In this document: piece by piece, positions 61,101 to 63,565 of the stretch
How the letters are laid out: each line of letters starts with the position of its first letter
Numbering within the stretch: the stretch's first letter is position 1
Assembly: GCA_039619475.1 (NCBI GenBank)
Contig: CM077115.1
Span: 36,344,083-36,408,082, forward strand
DNA: 64,000 nt
From: Icerya purchasi
Taxonomy: Eukaryota; Arthropoda; Insecta; Hemiptera; Monophlebidae
Reading direction: 5' to 3'
Made by a program: the position numbers and the translations under genes
Notes under the pieces: generated by a model
Seen by the model: the letters and a program-made list of their open reading frames with translations, nothing else
Told to the model about the DNA's origin: nothing
The model's database searches: none

Positions 61101-63565
61101 AATCGCGATAATCCGCCGAGTCCATAACGGTAAAAATAGTTTATTTATTCTACCTGGTTTTAGGCAACCTGTAATTCTATTTAGCACATATGTTCGGGGA
61201 AAAGTATTACCCGTTTCGCGTGTGAGCAGACTTCTTTATATTGAACATCCTCATCTCTCGAAAAACCTAACGATAAAGAAACTGTGTGCAGCGGCGCAAG
61301 CTTTGCTTCTTGCAATACCGCTCTATAACTGAACATAGATTAAAGACGCGACCATCATGCTTACACGATTTATTCGGATGGCTTAGAAAATATTTTGTAA
61401 TTAACAGCAATTCCGAGAATTTGGATTTCTTTTTTTTTTTTTTTTTCGTTTTATTTCTATCGGTGAAGTTTTTGCAACAATGCAAATACTTTGTCAAACA
61501 TTATAGTAGTGTATGCATACGCGGTAAAATACGAACGTTCCCGTTACACCTACACTTTTTCACACTGATTGTTTCTTGAAGGAAATGAAATTTTACTACG
61601 CAATGAATAAAATTTGATACTAAAATAACAACGTATAAATATATGAAAAATAAACGTACCGTCGAAATTGAAATTTCCCAATGTTCGCAGAGCTAAAACA
61701 ATATTCGAAACATCCGGTTCAGAGCCGGATACAGCTATAGGTGAATTCATATTAATTTGCGGACTCTGCAGTACGCCGGCATGTTTTAGCGGTTTATTCA
61801 TGAGAATCTGAGATAAAATTTTCAACAAACCTAAATAGGTATAACAAAAATTTTAATCGTAATTAAAACAGTAAACCAGTTCGGTCAAGTAATACGCAAT
61901 AATTAACGAAATCGTTTTAATGAAAATCGGTATTAATGTCAGATTTCGAAAATCTACTAACGATTTTTAATTGAAAATAATTTCGGAAAAATGATGCCTA
62001 TTTAAACGTATTGAAAATTGAATAACGTAATTTTTAAAAACAAGAACTGAATGAAGGCAAATTGTAAAAAAAGAATAGAATTTTTTTATGTTACTATTGA
62101 TAATGTTCGACCACCGAACCTCTTTTTAAAAAAATTAAAAAAGAACTTTGTAATTTATTATTGAGTAAAATACATTAAAAAATGTATTCGTTTTTCGCGT
62201 TGAAGAATTTTTTATCAAAACTATCGTTTGGCCATTTTTACTTTTTTTCTCCGAGTTCTGCACGAAAATTCTTGGCTCATTCTCCGTTTTCTCCTGGTAT
62301 ACAAAATTCTCGACTTACTCCCAGTTGGGTGGCCACCTTGTTTGTGCTCCTTACTTTTAACATGATAATAGACGATAATATAAAACAGTGTAATGCTAAA
62401 GAGATTACACCACCTGCAAAGACATTTTTACTTTTCTCTATTAACACTTTAACATACATACCTTAAAAGAATGAAACATTTTTAGCTGAATACGAGTATA
62501 TACAATTTAAATGACTAAACTGTTTCAAAATAAATATTTTAAAAAAAATCAATTACTTAATAAATAATAAAAATATCTCATATGAAAATTATTCACTCTA
62601 CCTTTTCTCAAAGTTCAATTTACTCGTTTGGTCTATTTTCGAAATTTCCTCTTGGTTTAGAAGTCGAGATCGGATTTGTTTTATTCTTCTACTCAAAGTC
62701 GATTCTTGGGAATATCAAAATATGTCATACGGAAATCAACTTAAAGTCGATTCATGCAAATTAACCCAGAGAGTCTATTGTAGAATTAGATCGGTAGATG
62801 TATTAAGCAATATACCAAGCAAATACCGTATTAACAAAAACCAGTCTCACAAACTATTAAAACAACATAAATGGGACATATTATCGTAAGGGTCCATATC
62901 AGACCGTATATTTTACGTCCGATGTTGTTTTGTTTTGTTTTTTTCTTCTTAAAAGCATTTATGCACATTAACGATTCCATTATTTGAACTGTGGCGGTTT
63001 GTAATGTTCGGAGCGCGATGACTTACCTTAATTCTAGAACCACACGAATCTGCTAAAACTCTGGATAACATATATTTAAATGTTTCGAAATGCGCTATAC
63101 CTTCAGCCTAAATACTTTTATTTTTGATAAAACACTATCTACATTAAATAATACAAATCAAACTGGTTACGTGTAAAGATGCCGTTTTAGACTATGCAAA
63201 TCACGAGAAATCGTGATACTTTTTTCACGTCATCAATCGCTAATCTTATTACTTTTCCCAAAAATAAGGATTCCGAAAAATAATTAATGTATCAAATTTT
63301 CTATAACGCGATATACATTTATTTACGGTACGCATTAAACAATATTCAACAAACCTCGCGAAATATCTCGCTTCAAAGATGGAATATTGGTAACTAGTTC
63401 TCTCAGAGATATTGTTAGTGCAGGGCTTAAACCGGTTATCATCATTGGCTCCAGTAACTCTTTAATATCATCATAAATAGCATCCTTTACAGCGATTCCG
63501 AATAAGGTAATACAAAGAAGTACCAAAGGATCTAACACGTGTACTCTTTTCCTATTTATCGTATC
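1361..63565 (-). CDS. mTOR: mTOR (target of rapamycin) serine/threonine kinase, partial gene, 23 exons
   Basis: This is the catalytic subunit of TORC1/TORC2, the nutrient- and growth-factor-sensing PI3K-related kinase. Exons in transcript order are 63355-63565, 61660-61830, 56098-56304, 51194-51399, 43805-44011, 41701-41921, 36071-36201, 34240-34376, 33260-33457, 32955-33122, 31060-31251, 30793-30969, 27422-27529, 23462-23592, 18609-18813, 18346-18517, 13645-13825, 13063-13279, 11887-12072, 9641-9766, 9292-9440, 6063-6164 and 1361-1592. All borders are GT/AG, all phases match, and 1,345 codons stay open, so the gene looks functional. The peptide follows animal mTOR from the late N-HEAT region through the M-HEAT repeats ([12 protein letters not shown]) into the FAT domain ([29 protein letters not shown]). 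The extreme N-terminus is off the right edge; FRB, kinase and FATC are off the left edge. Introns range from about 90 bases to more than 7 kb, and the large ones are swollen by transposons. Identity rests on my recall of family sequence; borders were placed by eye. Confidence 0.96.
1593..2576. other. Intron; AT-rich, nothing recognised
   Basis: Contains a T run at 2142-2159. No coding signal. Confidence 0.6.
2577..3345 (+). mobile_element. 5'-truncated LINE fragment (RT thumb and C-terminus)
   Basis: Starts just after the position of the YADD box ([13 protein letters not shown]) and stays open to the TAA at 3312-3314. Recognisable parts are [32 protein letters not shown] and the basic tail [16 protein letters not shown] followed by [13 protein letters not shown] (GAA)n run at about 3324-3343 follows as the 3' tail. 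Truncation at the 5' end is typical of incomplete target-primed reverse transcription. The continuous frame suggests moderate age. Confidence 0.88.
3346..4599. other. Intron; AT-rich, nothing recognised
   Basis: A T21 tract at about 3466-3487 and (TA)n-like sequence at about 4020-4060. No coding signal. Confidence 0.6.
4600..4700 (-). repeat. tRNA-like (SINE-type) segment
   Basis: On the minus strand an A-box-like TGGTTAGGTAGAG (4675-4687) precedes a perfect B box GGTTCGAATC (4644-4653) at about tRNA spacing. There is no clean cloverleaf or anticodon stem, so this is a tRNA-derived SINE head or decayed tRNA rather than a working tRNA gene. Confidence 0.45.
4786..5345 (+). mobile_element. LINE fragment (RT palm and thumb), decayed
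   Basis: Reads [18 protein letters not shown], then LRYKTDGG, a broken YADD region near 5000, and [44 protein letters not shown] and FGRLRKK, in more than one frame. This pattern fits non-LTR reverse transcriptases. It ends near 5345 (ALLYE), where the frame degrades. Confidence 0.8.
5660..5983 (+). mobile_element. LINE C-terminal fragment
   Basis: [20 protein letters not shown] and QGKIQRKR are the C-terminal signature of endonuclease/RT LINEs. The same signature ([13 protein letters not shown]) occurs in the 46-50 kb LINE. It may continue the fragment ending at 5345, with about 300 bases of unrelated sequence between, or be separate. It ends about 80 bases from mTOR exon v. Confidence 0.8.
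6063..6164 (-). CDS. mTOR: mTOR exon v (FAT, small exon)
   Basis: A 102-base exon recovered by phase. Exon u leaves two bases and exon w needs one, so a multiple of three is required. The acceptor is TTCCAG. The exon gives [13 protein letters not shown], then LDMKQRFLA and a split arginine codon before the donor GTAAAT. It lies 80 bases past the end of a LINE fragment and is too short to be found by open-frame length alone. Confidence 0.88.
6805..8630 (+). mobile_element. Jockey-like LINE, heavily decayed
   Basis: The endonuclease part reads [12 protein letters not shown] (6840), [16 protein letters not shown] (6970), LGDLNARR (7186), then [19 protein letters not shown] (7308) and SYDHNPIAI (7387). 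After a decayed interval, RT thumb remnants appear: [13 protein letters not shown] (8350) and [16 protein letters not shown] (8455). The motifs follow the order of a jockey-type ORF2. Many stops and frameshifts show an old copy. Confidence 0.82.
9292..9440 (-). CDS. mTOR: mTOR exon u (FAT)
   Basis: 49 codons plus two bases: [12 protein letters not shown], then [17 protein letters not shown]. The intron between this exon and exon t is only 200 bases. The acceptor is TTACAG and the donor GTGAGT. Confidence 0.94.
9641..9766 (-). CDS. mTOR: mTOR exon t (FAT)
   Basis: 42 whole codons: [19 protein letters not shown], then [15 protein letters not shown]. The acceptor is GAACAG and the donor GTAAGG. 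Confidence 0.96.
9767..11886. other. Intron; nothing identified
   Basis: 10200-10620 is less AT-rich and includes the palindrome CGCACGTACGTGCG (10387-10400) and a 67-codon open stretch without recognised similarity. (TA)n lies at about 11659-11680. Otherwise A/T-rich. Confidence 0.5.
11887..12072 (-). CDS. mTOR: mTOR exon s (FAT)
   Basis: 62 whole codons: [20 protein letters not shown], then [17 protein letters not shown] and LWWDRLQ. The acceptor is TTTTAG and the donor GTAATT. Confidence 0.97.
12073..13062. other. Intron; AT-rich with long T tract
   Basis: No element recognised apart from the homopolymer at 13001-13032. Confidence 0.6.
13001..13032. repeat. T30 homopolymer (A tract on the mTOR sense strand)
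   Basis: An uninterrupted run of about 30 T on the plus strand. On the mTOR sense strand it is an A tract about 30 bases into the intron after exon r. Confidence 0.95.
13063..13279 (-). CDS. mTOR: mTOR exon r (FAT)
   Basis: 72 codons plus one leading base. [15 protein letters not shown] and [16 protein letters not shown] are nearly invariant in mTOR. The donor GTACTC is followed about 30 bases on by a roughly 30-base A tract (sense strand). The acceptor is TAAAG. Confidence 0.97.
13645..13825 (-). CDS. mTOR: mTOR exon q (FAT)
   Basis: 59 codons plus split ends. [17 protein letters not shown] and [12 protein letters not shown] match the FAT TPR-like helices. The tryptophan codon TG|G is split across the junction with the next exon. 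The acceptor is TTTTAG and the donor GTATGT. Confidence 0.96.
13826..14924. other. Intron; nothing recognised
   Basis: A/T-rich, with scattered CG dinucleotides and no coding signal. Confidence 0.55.
14925..14959. repeat. (TA)n microsatellite
   Basis: About 16 dinucleotide units directly before the mariner fossil region. Confidence 0.95.
14990..15690 (+). mobile_element. Mariner-family transposase fossil
   Basis: Two overlapping open pieces (15229-15612 and 15354-15686) read as the C-terminal half of a mariner transposase. They show [15 protein letters not shown], a degraded second catalytic site [11 protein letters not shown] (normally HDNA.H), [13 protein letters not shown] with the third aspartate kept, and [21 protein letters not shown] frameshift lies near 15350. 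It is a different lineage from the intact mariner at 47.8 kb. Confidence 0.85.
15691..16559. other. Intron; nothing recognised
   Basis: A G9 tract at 15826-15834; otherwise A/T-rich. Confidence 0.55.
16560..16800. other. Purine-rich, GC-richer island
   Basis: The plus strand is rich in GAG/GAGA and GTG, with several CGs (GCTGCGCGAGAAAAGCC, GAGGGGCGGAGAAAAG), in contrast with the AT-rich flanks. A 64-codon open stretch here (16533-16727) is low complexity and probably not a gene. It could be a promoter/5'UTR of an antisense transcript or a transposon end. Confidence 0.3.
17430..17510 (-). repeat. tRNA-like (SINE-type) segment
   Basis: The minus strand holds a perfect B box GGTTCGATCC (17437-17446), with TGGAACAAGTAG (about 17470-17481) at the A-box position, which matches the consensus only in part. 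An A/T-rich stretch follows. A tRNA-derived SINE remnant is the best reading. Confidence 0.35.
18346..18517 (-). CDS. mTOR: mTOR exon p (FAT)
   Basis: 57 codons plus one base: [34 protein letters not shown]. It is separated from exon o by a 91-base intron, one of the few compact introns here. The acceptor is TTTCAG and the donor GTTAGT. Confidence 0.96.
18609..18813 (-). CDS. mTOR: mTOR exon o (FAT)
   Basis: 68 codons. [16 protein letters not shown] is followed by [13 protein letters not shown]. The first base completes the arginine codon from exon n. The acceptor is TATTAG and the donor GTAAAA. Confidence 0.96.
19687..21185. mobile_element. Long-inverted-repeat (foldback) element 1 with paired tRNA-like modules
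   Basis: The left arm (19687-20247) and right arm (20624-21185) are near-perfect reverse complements of about 561 bases. I saw only a handful of differences, for example near 19754/21115 and 19858/21017. They flank a 376-base loop. The ends read AAGGAGAGGTCACG. Each arm carries a tRNA-like stretch. In the left arm, an A box TGGTGTAGCGG (20075-20085), a full match to TRGYNNARNNG, and a B-box-like GTTCGAATT (20138-20146) lie on the plus strand. The right arm has the same on the minus strand (20787-20797 and 20726-20734). No target duplication or transposase is evident. It lies in the mTOR intron between exons n and o. Confidence 0.9.
20392..20613 (-). other. Cysteine-rich open stretch in the loop of foldback element 1
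   Basis: 73 codons on the minus strand, open from a stop above 20613 to the TAA at 20392-20394, with no ATG at the start. The C-terminal third is packed with cysteine: C-x6-CC-x2-C-x3-CC-x2-C-x4-CH-x3-C, ending PKLCK. This looks like a zinc-binding C-terminus. I do not recognise the family. It may be the last exon of a transposase or a captured gene end. Confidence 0.4.
21524..21830 (-). mobile_element. LINE C-terminal fragment (cysteine/histidine motif)
   Basis: Minus-strand reading [20 protein letters not shown], then [20 protein letters not shown]. It matches the post-RT C-terminal region of non-LTR elements, which carries a CxC...H...C cluster. It lies about 340 bases outside foldback element 1. 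Confidence 0.7.
21831..23461. other. Intron; nothing firm
   Basis: Contains an adjacent T tract and C10 tract (about 22117-22160) and a T tract at about 22662-22680. Open stretches on the minus strand at 22200-22391 and 22575-22841 are not recognised. Confidence 0.5.
23462..23592 (-). CDS. mTOR: mTOR exon n (start of FAT region)
   Basis: 43 codons plus two bases. [16 protein letters not shown] is followed by [10 protein letters not shown] and matches the mTOR FAT entry. The acceptor is TTTCAG and the donor AG|GTGAAT. Confidence 0.95.
23593..26161. other. Intron; nothing firm
   Basis: 24287-24502 has a 71-codon open stretch in less AT-rich DNA ([17 protein letters not shown]) that could be old transposon sequence; no family recognised. 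T18 at about 25352-25371. Confidence 0.45.
26162..26409. repeat. MITE-like palindrome
   Basis: Arms of about 88 bases (26162-26250 and 26322-26409) are inverted copies starting TTGTACAGTAATTTATTTTA, with a loop of about 70 bases. It is non-coding. The arms differ at several positions, so it is not recent. No target duplication is clear. Confidence 0.8.
26410..27421. other. Intron; AT-rich, nothing recognised
   Basis: No repeats or coding signal apart from simple A/T sequence. Confidence 0.6.
27422..27529 (-). CDS. mTOR: mTOR exon m (HEAT-FAT linker, divergent)
   Basis: 36 whole codons. It begins with an acidic stretch (EIEEEF), then turns basic (VRQKRAD), and ends in TTTIKR just before MHTSLPNLQ of the next exon. 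This position is a variable linker in mTOR proteins, so the call rests on correct phase, good splice sites (CCGCAG, GTAATA) and position rather than on similarity. Confidence 0.85.
27530..29089. other. Intron; possible old transposon at 27800-28200
   Basis: The plus strand from 27800 to 28200 reads in broken frames as charged sequence ([20 protein letters not shown]), which looks like decayed coding DNA but matches nothing I can name. Confidence 0.35.
29090..30180 (-). mobile_element. LINE fragment (RT palm to zinc knuckle)
   Basis: Minus strand: [15 protein letters not shown] (about 30070-30110), [30 protein letters not shown], then in changing frames RTVSYTSS and [19 protein letters not shown]. 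These lead to FLSGHGNF and a C-terminal zinc knuckle [18 protein letters not shown] (CX2CX8HX4C; about 29180-29235). This C-terminal knuckle is typical of R1/TRAS-like and related LINEs. Stops interrupt it. It lies between mTOR exons l and m. Confidence 0.85.
30793..30969 (-). CDS. mTOR: mTOR exon l (end of HEAT region)
   Basis: 59 whole codons with [18 protein letters not shown] and the exon-end [10 protein letters not shown]. The acceptor is TTTAG and the donor GTACGT. Confidence 0.95.
31060..31251 (-). CDS. mTOR: mTOR exon k (HEAT repeats)
   Basis: 64 whole codons: [19 protein letters not shown], then [12 protein letters not shown], diagnostic for mTOR. The acceptor is TAAAG and the donor GTACGT. 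Confidence 0.96.
31937..32148. repeat. Small MITE-like palindrome
   Basis: Arms of about 49 bases (31937-31985 and 32100-32148) begin AAAATCTGAAACTACAAAAT and end in a GC-rich segment (GCGG...CCGCAG), around a 114-base non-coding loop. The GC-rich inner arm ends stand out in this AT-rich DNA. Confidence 0.78.
32955..33122 (-). CDS. mTOR: mTOR exon j (HEAT repeats)
   Basis: 56 whole codons with [17 protein letters not shown] and [13 protein letters not shown]. The acceptor is TTCAAG, about 20 bases after an unusually pure T tract on the transcribed sense. The donor is GTAACT. Confidence 0.94.
33260..33457 (-). CDS. mTOR: mTOR exon i (HEAT repeats)
   Basis: 66 whole codons: [14 protein letters not shown], then [13 protein letters not shown] and [15 protein letters not shown]. 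The acceptor is TTTCAG and the donor GTAAGT. Confidence 0.95.
34240..34376 (-). CDS. mTOR: mTOR exon h (HEAT repeats)
   Basis: 45 codons with [16 protein letters not shown] and the exon-end HYMVVQ, which runs straight into [10 protein letters not shown] of the next exon. The acceptor is TTTCAG and the donor GTAAGA. Confidence 0.95.
34490..34530. repeat. (AAT)n microsatellite
   Basis: About 13 trinucleotide units, intronic. Confidence 0.95.
35345..35590 (-). mobile_element. Jockey-like LINE fragment (RT fingers)
   Basis: Minus-strand reading includes [13 protein letters not shown] and [20 protein letters not shown], the conserved entry to the RT domain (NPKKA.G.D.I). A short isolated fragment; neither the endonuclease nor the catalytic box is attached. 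Confidence 0.78.
36071..36201 (-). CDS. mTOR: mTOR exon g (HEAT repeats)
   Basis: 43 codons. [19 protein letters not shown] is among the best-conserved mTOR stretches. After it comes the variable serine/aspartate-rich linker seen in all mTORs. The acceptor is TTACAG and the donor GTAAAC. Confidence 0.95.
36690..37760. repeat. Tandem-unit dispersed repeat, copy 1
   Basis: Shares long blocks with 52590-54660, for example around TTTGATGACTACTGAGTATC, GATACTCAT, CAAAGGATATC and TTTCAAATT. It contains two related units about 370-390 bases apart. No coding capacity is recognised. It could be a Helitron or LINE tail with internal minisatellite structure. Confidence 0.65.
38049..38096 (-). ncRNA. 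Candidate hammerhead ribozyme of the Penelope-like element
   Basis: Reading the minus strand as RNA there is UUUAG, the core CUGAUGA, one extra U, a hairpin GGGU-UAU-ACCC (stem II), the core GAA, the palindrome AACGUU, then U and CUAAG. Stem I pairs UUUAG with CUAAG. Stem III would form between two copies through the palindrome, as in the dimeric minimal hammerheads reported in Penelope-like elements. The predicted cut follows the U before CUAAG. The unpaired U after the core and the U (rather than C) at the cleavage site are imperfections. Confidence 0.6.
39355..39400 (+). ncRNA. Degenerate hammerhead-like copy at the other Penelope end
   Basis: The plus strand reads AGCTGAAGATAGGCTGTACCC, then GAAAACTTTACTATTAAG, clearly related to the 38049-38096 motif. 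The core CTGAAGA...GAAA is kept, but stem II is weakened and the stem III palindrome is lost. Probably a decayed inverted terminal copy. Confidence 0.45.
39808..41414. mobile_element. Long-inverted-repeat (foldback) element 2 with paired tRNA-like modules
   Basis: The arms run from about 39808 to 40170 and 41040 to 41414. They begin GAGACC(G/A)TA and share CTCGGGGAAACGAA. The arms are clearly homologous but more diverged than in element 1, with many substitutions and indels. Each arm has a tRNA-like stretch: left, plus strand, A-box-like TAGCCTATATGG (39999-40010) and perfect B box GTTCAAATC (40043-40051); right, minus strand, B box at 41176-41184 and the A-box region at about 41219-41230. 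A smaller internal palindrome occupies about 40100-40320. There is no transposase. It lies in the mTOR intron between exons f and g. Confidence 0.85.
40324..40617 (+). other. 97-codon open stretch in the loop of foldback element 2
   Basis: Open from an in-frame TTG or ATG-like start near 40324 to the TAA at 40615-40617, with a basic patch [11 protein letters not shown] and a C-terminal [19 protein letters not shown] recognise no family. Given the AT-rich surroundings it may be chance, but it is the least A/T-biased part of the element's loop. Confidence 0.25.
41701..41921 (-). CDS. mTOR: mTOR exon f (HEAT repeats)
   Basis: 73 codons plus two bases. The anchor [19 protein letters not shown] is followed by [16 protein letters not shown]. 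The donor is AG|GTAATT, with a split arginine codon. The acceptor is GACAG. Confidence 0.95.
41922..43804. other. Intron; simple repeats only
   Basis: Besides the (TA)n and (ATT)n runs at 42032-42091 I see no element or gene. Confidence 0.55.
42056..42091. repeat. (ATT)n microsatellite
   Basis: About 11 units, preceded by a (TA)n run at 42032-42050. Confidence 0.95.
43805..44011 (-). CDS. mTOR: mTOR exon e (HEAT repeats)
   Basis: 69 whole codons, starting [10 protein letters not shown] and containing [19 protein letters not shown]. The acceptor is AAAG and the donor GTAAGA. It is separated from exon d by 7.2 kb, including the nested LINE and mariner. Confidence 0.95.
44012..46140. other. 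Intron; AT-rich, possible TE ends near 45000-45080
   Basis: Repeated TGCATAT motifs around 45010-45060 resemble DNA-transposon sub-terminal repeats, but no boundaries are visible. Confidence 0.35.
46284..47571 (-). pseudogene. LINE reverse transcriptase region, broken
   Basis: The RT and C-terminal part of the same LINE. 47329-47571 holds the fingers ([34 protein letters not shown]). 47039-47332 holds the first catalytic aspartate in [14 protein letters not shown] and [14 protein letters not shown]. The FADD box is at 46984-46995 in a different open piece. 46685-46870 holds [12 protein letters not shown]. 46284-46556 holds the basic tail. Several stops separate the pieces. Confidence 0.82.
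47794..49112 (+). mobile_element. Complete mariner transposon (DD34D)
   Basis: A 1,319-base element flanked by a TA duplication (47792-47793 and 49113-49114). It has perfect 29-base terminal inverted repeats that begin CACCCTGTCAAGAAAGTATC (47794-47822; reverse complement at 49084-49112). It carries one intact transposase. It sits inside a minus-strand LINE: dropping the element and one TA restores an unbroken [13 protein letters not shown] reading in that LINE. Perfect repeats and an open frame argue for a young insertion, perhaps still mobile. The insertion lies in the mTOR intron between exons d and e. Confidence 0.97.
47988..49064 (+). CDS. Mariner transposase, intact DD34D
   Basis: 358 residues starting MSENIEQRT, the usual mariner length. 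An open stretch runs 38 codons further upstream (47874), but mariner N-termini and the terminal repeat spacing favour the ATG at 47988. The N-terminal half is a paired helix-turn-helix DNA-binding region (residues about 1-120, with SGRPSTS as linker). The catalytic triad lies in TDDETW (Asp about 158), HHDNAPSH (Asp 253) and [13 protein letters not shown] (Asp 288). The last two aspartates have 34 residues between them, the canonical DD34D spacing. It catalyses cut-and-paste transposition at TA sites. No stop or frameshift is seen. Confidence 0.96.
   Translation: MSENIEQRTCVKFCVSNEISCADTLKMLQKAFGESALSKTRVYEWYRAFKDGRETVEDMPRSGRPSTSVTDDNVDKIKEIVAENCHVSLREMAHGLGMSHESVRTIVHEKLGMQRVAARLVPKDLNFFQKKYREQVAADMLDRANLDPTFLEKIITDDETWVYEYDTLTNQQSSEWRPIGAPKPKKPRQSRSKVKIMLIVFFDIRGVVHYEYVPAGQTVTKEFYLSVLRRLREAIRRKRNDLWVDNSWILHHDNAPSHKAIIVNEFLAKHSVNIIEQPPYSPDLAPCDFFLFSKLKFPLRGMRFESIDDIKTNATRELKAIPETAYQKCFAEWKKRRHMCIASNGCYFEGDKINLDEN
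49422..50548 (-). pseudogene. LINE endonuclease region, frameshifted
   Basis: Three overlapping open pieces make up the endonuclease part of the 46-50 kb LINE: 50249-50548 (TWNVRS, the asparagine motif), 49903-50268 (VYMPTSA and the degraded metal-binding loop LGGLEYG where LGDWN or LGDFN is expected) and 49422-49934 ([22 protein letters not shown]). The break near 49930 changes frame. Strand nicking by this copy is unlikely given the altered DFN-type loop. Confidence 0.8.
50565..50760 (-). repeat. LINE-like C-terminal fragment at the 5' border of the 46-50 kb LINE
   Basis: Minus-strand reading gives a charged stretch with [18 protein letters not shown], which resembles the extreme C-terminus of RTE-type LINE proteins. 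It sits immediately upstream of the next LINE's endonuclease start. It may be the 3' end of an older copy joined head to tail, or a decayed 5' leader. Confidence 0.4.
50900..51010 (+). repeat. Possible short SINE tail with (AATA)n
   Basis: A B-box-like GTTCTAATTCC (about 50958) is followed by a short A/T simple repeat (AATA)n at 50978-51007. Weak; no convincing A box. Confidence 0.2.
51194..51399 (-). CDS. mTOR: mTOR exon d (HEAT repeats)
   Basis: 68 codons. The anchor [17 protein letters not shown] is close to the vertebrate sequence, and the exon ends in LRKILIQ. The acceptor is AAACAG and the donor GTATAA. It ends in phase 0. Confidence 0.95.
51400..52589. other. Intron; AT-rich, nothing recognised
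   Basis: A-rich tract at about 51583-51601. No coding signal. Confidence 0.55.
52590..54660. repeat. Tandem-unit dispersed repeat, copy 2, interrupted
   Basis: The same family as 36690-37760, with at least three unit-like segments. It is interrupted at 53695-54535 by a hAT-like non-autonomous element: the family block GATACTCAT...GGTACT is split exactly there. Confidence 0.65.
53695..54535. mobile_element. hAT-like non-autonomous element, nested
   Basis: About 840 bases with ends CGGTGGCCATTCAA (left) and TTGGGTGACCGCACTG (right, the inverted version). Both ends are followed inward by TTCCCGA/GTTTATTCCC-type repeats. It interrupts the tandem-unit repeat. A short TCAT occurs on both sides, but an 8-base duplication is not seen. 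A relative of its right half occurs at 62090-62345. Confidence 0.6.
54830..55870 (+). mobile_element. Tc1/mariner-superfamily transposase fossil
   Basis: Translation in shifting frames gives an N-terminal helix-turn-helix ([15 protein letters not shown]) and a SGRP-type linker remnant. These are followed by [17 protein letters not shown] (near 55280), [27 protein letters not shown] (near 55485) and a remnant of the QQDGATCH-type second catalytic motif near 55560. The order fits the insect Tc1/mariner-like group whose N-terminal domain is a DUF4817-type helix-turn-helix. Many stops make it dead. Confidence 0.72.
56098..56304 (-). CDS. mTOR: mTOR exon c (HEAT repeats)
   Basis: 68 codons carrying [17 protein letters not shown] and [11 protein letters not shown], both hallmark mTOR HEAT segments. 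The acceptor is TTGCAG and the donor GTTTAT. The terminal aspartate codon is split and completed by the next exon at 51399. Confidence 0.95.
56560..59590 (+). mobile_element. RTE-like LINE retrotransposon, nearly full length
   Basis: A roughly 3 kb non-LTR element antisense to mTOR, between exons b and c. It has one long ORF with an endonuclease followed by RT, ends in a short (TGA)n run near 59575-59587, and has no RNase H. This is the layout and tail of RTE/BovB-type elements. A G10 tract at 56506-56515 lies just before the 5' end. The exact 5' end and target duplication are not visible to me. Only two clear disablements are seen, so the insertion is fairly recent. Confidence 0.92.
56583..59529 (+). 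pseudogene. RTE endonuclease/reverse transcriptase, one stop and one frameshift
   Basis: The likely original start is ATG 56583 ([11 protein letters not shown]). TGA at 56712-56714 replaces the tryptophan of the endonuclease motif TWNVR, giving IIAT*NVRN. From there an 870-codon open stretch runs to 59330. The endonuclease includes [16 protein letters not shown] and SDHNPII. The RT includes [30 protein letters not shown] fingers (CQFGFRQG), [36 protein letters not shown] and the catalytic box YADD at 58797-58808. Near 59240 the frame shifts by one, and the rest (KISWTQKM, then FGHIVRG and the basic [12 protein letters not shown] tail) reads on to the TAA at 59527. The intact protein would be about 980 residues, as expected for RTE. 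This copy cannot make the full protein. Confidence 0.9.
59591..61659. other. Intron; nothing firm
   Basis: 60900-61420 is less AT-rich, with minus-strand open stretches (60909-61187, 61267-61497) of unknown nature. T18 at about 61430-61447. Confidence 0.45.
61660..61830 (-). CDS. mTOR: mTOR exon b (HEAT repeats)
   Basis: 56 codons with split codons at both ends. The [13 protein letters not shown] segment matches the conserved mTOR turn before the HSL..FV.(3)CADHFL block of the next exon. The middle is a variable, serine- and proline-containing loop. The acceptor is TTTAG and the donor GTACGT. Confidence 0.94.
62090..62345. repeat. Partial copy of the hAT-like element
   Basis: Aligns with 54295-54535: GTTACTA.TGATAATGTT, then ATTAAAAAATG.ATTC, TATCAAAACTAT and the terminal CCCAGTTGGGTGGCCACC. 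Only the right part is clear. It lies in the mTOR intron between exons a and b. Confidence 0.65.
63355..63565 (-). CDS. mTOR: mTOR exon a (HEAT repeats)
   Basis: This is the first exon in the window in transcript order: 70 codons plus one base. It contains the conserved HEAT-repeat stretch [18 protein letters not shown]. The acceptor is TTTCAG at 63566 and the donor begins GTTTGTTG below 63355. It starts in phase 0 and ends one base into a glycine codon that the next exon completes. Confidence 0.94.
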
